Positions 9,182 through 16,128 of a stretch of DNA of 64,000 nucleotides are shown in pieces. Position 1 is the first letter of the stretch; each line of letters opens with the position of its first letter. The notes under the pieces were generated by a model. It made no database searches. It had not been told where the DNA came from and saw only the letters and a program-made list of their open reading frames with translations. The translations under genes and the position numbers were made by a program. Source of the DNA: HKST-UBA178 sp965223815 (GTDB lineage Bacteria > Pseudomonadota > Gammaproteobacteria > Chromatiales > Chromatiaceae); NCBI GenBank assembly GCA_965223815.1, contig OZ245019.1, positions 4,650,001-4,714,000 on the forward strand, given 5' to 3'.

Positions 9182-10962
9182 AACGCCAAATCCACATTGC
9201 GCTGCAGCCAGAACTCTAGCAATGCCAGGTGCCAAAGTTTGCTGCCCCGTAGCCTAGTGTGGTGCATCTCCGGTACCGACAGCAGCATTTCCACATACGC
9301 GGGGGCAAACACCTCTCTCTCGCGGCAGGCTTGGGAACGCAGCACGTCTTGCATGAATTCGAGGAATGCACCACGAACATACTTCAGGGCTGGCATTGGA
9401 AAGTAGCCTTTGGGTCGATCTATTACCGTATCCGGCAGCAACCCCCTGGCCATGGCTTTTAGGGGAAACTTTCCCCCCTCCCGCAATTTCAGCTCTGGTG
9501 GGCAGCGGGCAGCCAATTCCACCAGCTTGTGGTCTAAAAATGGTACCCGTGCCTCCAGTCCCCAGGCCATGGTCATATTGTCCACACGCTTTACCGGGTC
9601 ATCGACAATCAATGTGGAGACATCCATGTGCAGCACCTGGTCCATAAAACTGTCAGCCTCCGCATCGGCCAACAGCGTTGTCACCATGGAAGTAGTATGG
9701 TCCTGCCCCCGGTAGGCCGGGGTTACTGTATGAAGGAACTCTTCGTGGTCCCGATCGAAATAGTGCTTGGCAAAACGTTCTACAGGCGTGCCAGTAGTCT
9801 CTCCCTGCATCAGGGGATACCAGAAATAGCCCCCAAAGACTTCGTCCGCCCCCTGCCCCGACTGCACCACTTTGATCTCCTTCGACACCTGCTCGCCAAG
9901 CAGATAAAAGGCGACGGCATCCTGGCCGAACATCGGCTCTGCCATAACATCGACCGCCTCGGGAAGGCGTTTCAATACCTCGTCATTGGGTATCAGAAAT
10001 TTTTTATGGCGGGTGGCATAACGCTCAGCCACCGCATCCGAATACTCAAACTCGCTGCCCCGCTCCTGGGGATGATCCTCGAAGCCCACGGAGAAAGTTC
10101 GTAATTCGGACACCCCAGACTCTGCCAGCAAGGCCACTAGAAGGCTGGAATCCAGTCCACCCGAAAGCAGCACCCCAACTGGAACGTCGGCGATCTCATT
10201 GCGTGTCTTTACCGCCTCACGCAGGCAGGCGTGAGTCTCTTCCAACCAGGCATCGTCGCTGCGGTCGTGGTCTGGGCGAGTGGCGGAAAACTGCCAGTAA
10301 CGGTGTTCCGAGCGCTTCCCCTTGCAGTCAATGGAAAGAGTGTGGCTAGGGGCAAGTTTTCGGACGCCCATAAGAATGGTTGCGGGCGCGGGAATCACCC
10401 CGTGGAGGGTGAATTGATGGTGCAGGCCCACGGGGTCAATACGGGTATCCACTCCGCCTGCCGCCAGCAGTGCCTGGGTATTGGAGGCAAACCTGAACCG
10501 GGAGCGGTCCAATGTGTAGTAAAGTGGTTTTATACCCAGCCTATCCCTGGCCAGAAAAAGCTTTTCTTGGCGTTGGTCCCAGAGGGCGAACGCAAACATC
10601 CCGTGTAACCGCTCAACACAACGCTCACCCCAGGCATGCCAAGCCTTCAGTATCACCTCCGTGTCGCCGCTGGAGAAGAAATGGTAACCCCGCTCGATCA
10701 ACTCGGCACGAAGTTCTGGGTAGTTGTAAATGGTCCCGTTGAACACCAGGGTGAGCCCCAGTTCCTGATCGACCATCGGCTGGCTGGCATGCTCCGACAG
10801 GTCGATAATCGCGAGGCGCCGATGGCCAAATCCCAACGGCCCATCGCTGTAGCTTCCCCCATGATCTGGACCTCGGCGTTCCAACCGAGCGGTCATTCGC
10901 TGAATTGCGCTCATGTCCGCAGCCCTGCCATCAAGACGCAACTCACCGCATATACCGCACAT
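9178..10962 (-). CDS. Asparagine synthetase-type amidotransferase, close to the N-acetylglutaminylglutamine amidotransferase family
   Basis: A 594-residue glutamine-dependent amidotransferase. The N-terminal class II glutaminase domain begins MCGICGE, with Cys2 as nucleophile after Met removal. The synthetase domain has the ATP motif VLLSGGLDSS at about 265-273 and SGQGADEVFGGY. Stretches such as HRRLAIIDLSEHASQPMVD, FFSSGDTEVILKAWHAWG and FASNTQALLAAGGVDT look much more like the NAGGN osmolyte amidotransferase (TIGR03104) than classic AsnB. In that pathway it would amidate N-acetylglutaminylglutamine to the osmoprotectant NAGGN. The partner GNAT-fused synthetase and M42-like peptidase are not adjacent; a CopD-like gene is coupled instead. 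Substrate therefore remains open; ordinary asparagine synthetase is the alternative. The ATG at 10962 is fixed by the need for Cys2. Confidence 0.82.
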   Translation of the reverse strand: MCGICGELRLDGRAADMSAIQRMTARLERRGPDHGGSYSDGPLGFGHRRLAIIDLSEHASQPMVDQELGLTLVFNGTIYNYPELRAELIERGYHFFSSGDTEVILKAWHAWGERCVERLHGMFAFALWDQRQEKLFLARDRLGIKPLYYTLDRSRFRFASNTQALLAAGGVDTRIDPVGLHHQFTLHGVIPAPATILMGVRKLAPSHTLSIDCKGKRSEHRYWQFSATRPDHDRSDDAWLEETHACLREAVKTRNEIADVPVGVLLSGGLDSSLLVALLAESGVSELRTFSVGFEDHPQERGSEFEYSDAVAERYATRHKKFLIPNDEVLKRLPEAVDVMAEPMFGQDAVAFYLLGEQVSKEIKVVQSGQGADEVFGGYFWYPLMQGETTGTPVERFAKHYFDRDHEEFLHTVTPAYRGQDHTTSMVTTLLADAEADSFMDQVLHMDVSTLIVDDPVKRVDNMTMAWGLEARVPFLDHKLVELAARCPPELKLREGGKFPLKAMARGLLPDTVIDRPKGYFPMPALKYVRGAFLEFMQDVLRSQACREREVFAPAYVEMLLSVPEMHHTRLRGSKLWHLALLEFWLQRNVDLAL

Positions 10963-11247
10963 GCACACTGACTCCGGGCGCTGAAACATTCCAGGGTGCT
11001 CTGATTCAGGATTGCTTCCCAATCAGAGCAACGCTCTTCCAATGGGGCAGAATTATGCCACAGTGCTGCAATGGCATGTTGTGTAGAAATTTAGAATCGC
11101 AAAAGTTTGCTGACGGTGGGGCTGTTTCTAACGCCAAGTCTGCTGTGTATGCTGGGTGCCGCTGTTATGCCACCCCGTCAATGAACTACAATCGGTTGCA
11201 AACATCACGATACGACAACCAGAGCAAAACCATCAAGGAGCGGCGCC

Positions 11248-11694
11248 ATGAAACAAAGCAGAACAATCATCGGAGTTATCCTGGTCAGTCTCAGTTGCCT
11301 CGCAACCGCATCGGACTTGGTCAGGAAACAGAGTCAAGGCAGCGTGCAGGAGACTATGGATAAACTAGAGGCGATCGTGAGCGGTAAGGGACTTACCATT
11401 TTTAACCGCATCGACCACAAGGCGAATGCCACAGCCGCCGGAATGGAGATGCCTGCTGCGCAGGTACTGATTTTCGGAAATCCCAAGATGGGCACAGCCA
11501 TCATGAAACAGGACATATCCGCGGGATTGGACTTACCATTACGGGTCTTGGTTTATGAGGATGGAGAGGGAAAAACCTGGGTAAGTTATCACAACCCGGC
11601 AGCTCTGAAGGACGTCTATGGACTAGAGGGCAATGCAGCGGTTGACAAGGCAACTGGTGCTATTAACAAGCTTACCGACGGCGCACTCAAGTAG
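11248..11694 (+). CDS. Periplasmic DUF302 family protein
   Basis: A 148-residue protein with a cleavable signal peptide (MKQSRTIIGVILVSLSCLATA). The DUF302 domain (PF03625) follows: a repeat of a small alpha/beta fold with the typical pieces GLTIFNRIDHKANA, QVLIFGNPKMGTAIMKQD and DLPLRVLVYEDGEGKTWVSY. Biochemical function is unknown. Members are widespread in sulfur oxidizers and are often near redox genes; here sodB follows. AAGGAG lies about 11 bases before the ATG. The leader and the 3' gap of about 145 bases to sodB suggest separate transcription. Confidence 0.88.
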   Translation: MKQSRTIIGVILVSLSCLATASDLVRKQSQGSVQETMDKLEAIVSGKGLTIFNRIDHKANATAAGMEMPAAQVLIFGNPKMGTAIMKQDISAGLDLPLRVLVYEDGEGKTWVSYHNPAALKDVYGLEGNAAVDKATGAINKLTDGALK

Positions 11695-11839
11695 CCATTT
11701 AAACCCCTGCGAATCAGTCGACTCGGTTGCATTCATCCAGCGCTCGAATTAGAATGCCGGGATATATTACCAAGTGAATTAGTAGGTTTTTACAGCCGAC
11801 TACACCTGATTCGATAAAACTGAAGGAGAGACACCAGCA

Positions 11840-12421
<582 letters not shown>

Positions 12422-12453
12422 GTTTTATGCGGGAGTTAGAACTTTGTTGACCG

Positions 12454-12481
12454 GGCTATCCGGCGATACCGCCGGGTAGCC
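12454..12481 (+). terminator. Stem-loop downstream of sodB
   Basis: A 12-base inverted repeat (GGCTATCCGGCG and its near-perfect complement, one G-U pair) around a four-base loop, about 30 bases after the sodB stop. There is no proper T-run after it. It may stabilise the 3' end rather than terminate on its own. Confidence 0.4.
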
Positions 12482-12644
12482 TTACCTCTGCCGCAGATTC
12501 CCCTTCACTCCGTCCGTTCTCCAAACCTGTGGTTGTCTCAAGCCGACAAGCGGTTCGTTTGTTGAGGAGCCTGACATCGCTGTGGCATGTTAGCAGGGAA
12601 CTAAATCTGGCATTCCGGAAACCAAATGCAGTAGGTAACTGGAG

Positions 12645-13181
12645 GTGGGAGAAATTTCTAGTCACAATTCTGATACTGGCCCGTTCGCTATTTTCACTCT
12701 GCTTAGCGTCATGGTTGCGGTTTCCTCCGGCTGTGGGCAAGAGGGTGCAAAACCACCGCTGACCACAGACAGTGCATATGCTTCTGGTGAAAAGGTCAGC
12801 TCCGACAGGTGGTACCGGCATGACCAGGTCATCCGGGGAGAGCCGCTGTTCCAGACCCACTGTGCAGTCTGTCACCGGGAAGATGCGTCTGGAACACCAA
12901 ACTGGCGGCAAGCCGATGCAGCCGGTAATTTCCCACCCCCACCCTTGAACGGGACGGCCCATACCTGGCATCACCCACTAGAAGTACTGCGCCGGACCGT
13001 TCGAATCGGAGGTATTCCGCTGGGAGGCAGTATGCCTGCCTTCGAAAGCCAACTGAACGCAGAACAGATCGACGATATACTGGCCTGGGTGCAGTCACAT
13101 TGGAGTGATCGGATTTATGCGTTATGGCGTGATCGGGACAATCAAGCCAATCGGCAACTCCAACCAATGCCCCGCAATTAG
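12645..13181 (+). CDS. Class I cytochrome c lipoprotein
   Basis: A single-haem c-type cytochrome: CAVCH at the start of a conserved domain (GEPLFQTHCAVCHREDASG), with likely axial Met in GGSMPAFESQLNAEQIDDILAWVQSHW. A hydrophobic segment ends in a lipobox-like SSGC, which suggests a membrane-anchored periplasmic protein. The start is not settled. The reading frame opens at a GTG (12645) that overlaps a strong GGAGG. The signal sequence it gives lacks the usual Lys/Arg near the N-terminus, whereas a basic N-region can be read one frame away. Either the signal is atypical or there is a small error or mutation upstream. The neighbouring broken DUF411 gene suggests a copper or redox context. Confidence 0.75.
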   Translation: MGEISSHNSDTGPFAIFTLLSVMVAVSSGCGQEGAKPPLTTDSAYASGEKVSSDRWYRHDQVIRGEPLFQTHCAVCHREDASGTPNWRQADAAGNFPPPPLNGTAHTWHHPLEVLRRTVRIGGIPLGGSMPAFESQLNAEQIDDILAWVQSHWSDRIYALWRDRDNQANRQLQPMPRN

Positions 13182-13255
13182 CTGACCAATACATAACCAG
13201 GGAGGCCGCCAATATAGCATCTGCTTATCTCAAACCCAAACGGACTGACGGCAGA

Positions 13256-13620
13256 ATGAGCCGATGGGGAATCGCAGCTGGGGTCACATCGGTGGTAGCG
13301 ATGGTGCTGCTATTCGTTCAATCTCTGGTGCAAGCGGCAGATGTGGTTGTCTACCGAAGCCCGTCTTGTGGTTGCTGTGCCAAGTGGGTGCAACACTTGC
13401 AACAGAGTGGCCTCGATGTCGAGGCTGGGGGATACCTGGTCGAAGGCCATGCCCCAGGTGATCTTATCCATCGTCAGGTGAGAGAAAGCCCGTCGGAAAA
13501 GGCATTGCAGTTCCAGTTCTGCCCATGGGATCTCCCGGCATGGAAGGGCCACGTAAAGACGACTACACAGTGGTTATTTTTCGCGAAGATGGCAGCACTG
13601 AGGTCTATGACCGGAGGTAA
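13256..13620 (+). pseudogene. DUF411 metal-binding protein, degraded (internal deletion and frameshift)
   Basis: The start encodes a signal peptide and the DUF411 opening DVVVYRSPSCGCCAKWVQHL. Next comes GGYLVEGHAPGDLIHRQV, which normally follows 25-30 further residues that include the conserved SCHTA motif; that segment is absent. Near 13497-13500 the frame changes. A run of four A's replaces the five needed to read on as KGIAVPVLPMGSPGMEGP in another frame, which continues through DDYTVVIFREDGSTEVYDRR to a TAA at 13618-13620. Read straight on, the frame instead runs with unrelated sequence to 13660. The family is thought to bind copper via CGCC and CHT-type motifs. With one motif gone and the C-terminus out of frame the gene is probably dead, though the one-base shift could be a sequencing error. 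Confidence 0.78.
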
Positions 13621-13656
13621 CTCAGCCCTCGCCAGCGAGCAGGACTCCAATCCCCT

Positions 13657-14421
13657 CTAAAAGAGCGAGACGAAGAACCTTCCGATGAGTATCCCCGCCA
13701 TGGCCCACAGAATTCCCCTCAGTATCCAGCGGTAGCGTTGTTCAGAAATGCGACGATTCAACCAGCGCCCGGCCAGCAACCCACTAAGCGCTGCGGGAAC
13801 CAACCAGATGGCGGAGTACAAGAGCCCGCCAAGGCTGACTTGAGGCGTACTGATGAACACGATTGTCTGAGTCACTTTTCCTGCGAGAAAATTTACATTG
13901 AAAAGATGAATCATGGATTGAATAGCCAGCTTCATCTCCAGTGTGAAGATAATCAATATGGGCACCATCACGTTTACTGTCCCAGCCATGATTCCAGCGG
14001 TCAAACCAAAGCATGCGTAAGCCAGGCGCGGATGACGCCCTATCCAACCGAAATCAAGCATCTGTAGCCGTGCTTGATTGAGGTAGAGGAGAATCGCCGC
14101 GGCAAGCAGCAGCAGAAAAGGACGCGGATCCAATACCAATAGCAGCAGCGTTCCGAGCAGTGTCCCTGTGAGTACGTAGGGAAGCAAAGGCCAATATCTA
14201 AGTACCACTTCGCGGGCACCACTGCCTTGGAACAGCAGGCTGATATTGACCGCCATCGTCGGCAGCAGTGTCAACAAAACCGCAGTTCGCACATCGGTAT
14301 AGAGGGCAATTAACGGCGTCGCTACCATTGGAAATCCAAGCCCAAAGGTGCCATGTACCATACCGGCAAGCAGTATCACCGGAAAAGTTAACCAAAGCAG
14401 TGATTCGTCAGGAGTCCCCAC
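13657..14421 (-). CDS. TauE/SafE family membrane permease
   Basis: About 254 residues with roughly eight hydrophobic helices, of the TauE/SafE family (PF01925), whose members export sulfite, sulfoacetate or related anions. Typical parts are the first glycine-rich repeat (LLAGMVHGTFGLGFPMVATPLIAL) and the second-half repeat around LTAGIMAGTVNVMVPILIIF. The start is taken as GTG at 14421 because GGAGGG lies 5-6 bases before it and hydrophobic sequence begins just after. The frame itself opens at a TTG at 14505 without a usable ribosome-binding site. In a sulfur oxidizer sulfite export is plausible, but substrate is not shown. It converges with the DUF411 remnant. Confidence 0.82.
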   Translation of the reverse strand: MGTPDESLLWLTFPVILLAGMVHGTFGLGFPMVATPLIALYTDVRTAVLLTLLPTMAVNISLLFQGSGAREVVLRYWPLLPYVLTGTLLGTLLLLVLDPRPFLLLLAAAILLYLNQARLQMLDFGWIGRHPRLAYACFGLTAGIMAGTVNVMVPILIIFTLEMKLAIQSMIHLFNVNFLAGKVTQTIVFISTPQVSLGGLLYSAIWLVPAALSGLLAGRWLNRRISEQRYRWILRGILWAMAGILIGRFFVSLF

Positions 14422-14579
14422 CCGTACCCTCCAAACTGGTCGTGTGATCGGATTTTGGGCGGCAACACAACTTAACGCAGAGATCCTCCGCAGTTGTAAA
14501 TTCAAGCTTGGGTAACGAGGAATCTCTGCTGCGCCCCACAGATCGCCGATTCTACCGATGGTCTACCAAGTTTGCAGAC

Positions 14580-14609
14580 AAAAAAACCCGTGGATCACTC
14601 CACGGGTTT
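14580..14609 (-). terminator. Intrinsic terminator of the sulfur-globule-type gene pair
   Basis: Read on the minus strand: a perfect 10-base stem (AAACCCGTGGA side against its complement), a four-base loop and a run of seven T's, about 25 bases past the stop codon at 14633. This is the clearest Rho-independent terminator in the window. It ends transcription of the two tandem genes upstream. Confidence 0.85.
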
Positions 14610-14632
14610 CTCTGGACGGCTTACCGAGAGGG

Positions 14633-15433
14633 TCAGGTCTCAGGGACCGGGCGCGGTGCCTCTGTCGGTGGGCGCAGATTGGCGTGCTGGCTCTCCGCTC
14701 GCTTGCGCTGAGCCTCAACTCGCTCCATCATCTCCGCGTGGCGCTGCTCCATCTGCCGGCGCATCTCTTGCTGCCGACCGTCATCGAATCTGACTCCGGG
14801 AGCGCGAGACCTCATGGCTTCCCTGCGGGCCTCCATCTGCTTGTACAACTCTTCCCGACGGGGGTCCATGCGCAGACCTGCACTTGTTGGGCGCATAGAT
14901 TCCAATTGTGCCCTACGGGCCTCCATTTGCTTGATCACCTCTTCAGGGCTGGCAGAAAAATCGGTGAATCCCGGATCGAACGAGCCTGGAAACGCTCTCT
15001 GCTCGGCGGCAAAGGGCGCAGGCAGCTGGGCCTGCTGAGAGGCGAACTGTTCTGCATACTTGCGCTGCGCCTCCATTGCTTGTTGGAATGCTTCGGCCTG
15101 TTGCTCCGCAAACTCCTTTTGTTGTGCCTCGAACGCCTTCCTCTGCTCTTCGATGACTTGCTTTTGTTCTTCGCTCAAAGCGACTGGGGCCACCGGATGA
15201 GGGTAGCCGTAGTAGGGATAGCCGTAATGGTCATACCCATATCCGTACCCCCGGCCATAACCGCGGCCGTTACCCCTGGCGCTCATGCTAAAACTGAATC
15301 CGCCGTCGGCGTATCCATCTCCAAAGCCATTACCATAGCCACGATCGTCCCAGGGACCACCCCACCAGGCACCGGCTGTCATGGAAATAGTTGTGAGTGC
15401 TGCTACAGCAAACACCTTGGAAACTTTTTTCAT
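14633..15433 (-). CDS. Sulfur-globule-type secreted protein with a long charged coiled-coil tail
   Basis: A 266-residue exported protein. The signal peptide (MKKVSKVFAVAALTTISMTAGA) is followed by WWGGPWDDRGYGNGFGDGY and a Gly/Tyr/Arg-rich stretch (GRGYGRGYGYGYDHYGYPYYGYP). This is the composition and leader signature of sulfur globule envelope proteins (Sgp) of purple sulfur bacteria and related chemotrophs. From about residue 85 it changes entirely: Gln/Glu/Lys/Arg-rich heptad-like sequence (SEEQKQVIEEQRKAFEAQQ) that should form coiled coils, interrupted near 150-170. There are two close repeats of QMEARRxxxxSM/R. Classic Sgp proteins lack such a tail. It lies 120 bases downstream of a shorter Sgp-like gene and shares its terminator. 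Role in sulfur globules is inferred from composition. Confidence 0.72.
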   Translation of the reverse strand: MKKVSKVFAVAALTTISMTAGAWWGGPWDDRGYGNGFGDGYADGGFSFSMSARGNGRGYGRGYGYGYDHYGYPYYGYPHPVAPVALSEEQKQVIEEQRKAFEAQQKEFAEQQAEAFQQAMEAQRKYAEQFASQQAQLPAPFAAEQRAFPGSFDPGFTDFSASPEEVIKQMEARRAQLESMRPTSAGLRMDPRREELYKQMEARREAMRSRAPGVRFDDGRQQEMRRQMEQRHAEMMERVEAQRKRAESQHANLRPPTEAPRPVPET

Positions 15434-15454
15434 CTTTCTGACCTCATGTTCATG

Positions 15455-15480
15455 CAGCGGACCCTAAAAAGGCTCCGCTG
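15455..15480 (-). promoter_or_regulatory. Hairpin between the two sulfur-globule-type genes
   Basis: CAGCGGA and TCCGCTG form a perfect 7-base stem around a 12-base loop, in the 5' leader of the longer gene. It could be a processing or stability element that sets unequal expression of the two genes. There is no T-run, so it is unlikely to be a simple terminator. Confidence 0.35.
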
Positions 15481-15552
15481 TCTTGTCCTACCGGCACATC
15501 CTGTGCGCGCTTCCACTCCCTGGAATCGGTGGAATCAGTAACTGATAGCTGA

Positions 15553-15954
15553 TTATTTAGCAGGCGCCGCAGGTGCTTGCGGAGCCGCCGGAGGAGCACC
15601 GTAAGGAGCTCCGTAGGGCGCGCCATAAGGGACACCGTAAGGAGCGCCATAAGGAGCACCGTATGGTGCGCCATAGGGGGCACCATAGCCATAAGGGGCT
15701 CCGTAACCATAGCCGCCGTAGTAAGGATTGCCATAACCGTATCCACGGCCATAACCGTTACCCCTGCCATATCCACTTCCGGAGGCGCGGCTGCTCATGT
15801 TGAAGTCCATGTCGCCGAACATATCACCTATGCCGTCGCCCCATCCGTCACCATACCCACGGTTGCCGCCCCAGGGGCCGCCCCACCATGCAGATGCGGT
15901 AGCAGAAGCACCAATCAACGCAGCAATCGCGGTAGCTTTCACAATATTTCTCAT
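15553..15954 (-). CDS. Sulfur globule envelope protein homologue (Gly/Tyr-rich, GAPY repeats)
   Basis: A 133-residue secreted protein: signal peptide MRNIVKATAIAALIGASATASA, then WWGGPWGGNRGYGDGWGDG, a short acidic part (MFGDMDFNMSS), and a Gly/Tyr-rich body. The body ends in tetrapeptide repeats of GAPY/GVPY and a Pro/Ala tail. Composition, size and the AWWGGPW leader match SgpA/SgpB, which coat periplasmic sulfur globules in Allochromatium and in thiotrophic symbionts. Start ATG with GGAG about 9 bases upstream; in-frame sequence further upstream is not homologous. It is first of a tandem pair, preceded by a very A+T-rich promoter region (about 16030-16110). It implies that this organism stores elemental sulfur in its periplasm. 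Confidence 0.82.
   Translation of the reverse strand: MRNIVKATAIAALIGASATASAWWGGPWGGNRGYGDGWGDGIGDMFGDMDFNMSSRASGSGYGRGNGYGRGYGYGNPYYGGYGYGAPYGYGAPYGAPYGAPYGAPYGVPYGAPYGAPYGAPPAAPQAPAAPAK
15593..15706. repeat. 12-bp tandem repeats coding GAPY units
   Basis: Eight imperfect 12-base units of the form GGAGCACCGTAA run without a gap from 15593 to 15688, with another (GGGGCTCCGTAA) at 15695 after a six-base break. They code the GAPY/GVPY tetrapeptides of the sulfur-globule-type protein on the minus strand. Third positions vary, so the array is old or selected at protein level, yet the unit number could still vary by slippage. Confidence 0.85.
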
Positions 15955-16128
15955 CGTTTTTCTCCAGATTATATTTATCTTGACCAATTGGTGGTCAGCG
16001 TAGAAAGCCGGATACGACTCTGCCTTCCTGGAAAAGCATAATATTAGCATTTTCTTAAATTATCTAATTAATTGTTATTATAGATATATAGAATTTTTCT
16101 AATACTGAGGGGCTCAGACCCGGTGACC

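Noticed and set aside
12529..12762. Basic hydrophobic frame overlapping the start of the cytochrome c gene as its true signal peptide
   Set aside because: It would need a frameshift with no clear junction; kept only as a remark on start uncertainty.
15593..15706. CRISPR-like direct repeats
   Set aside because: Units are 12 bases and contiguous with no spacers, and they code protein repeats.
15577..16041. A plus-strand Arg/Ser/Val-rich frame over the sulfur globule gene
   Set aside because: It is the complement of the GAPY repeats; its repeats mirror the real gene and it lacks a start signal.
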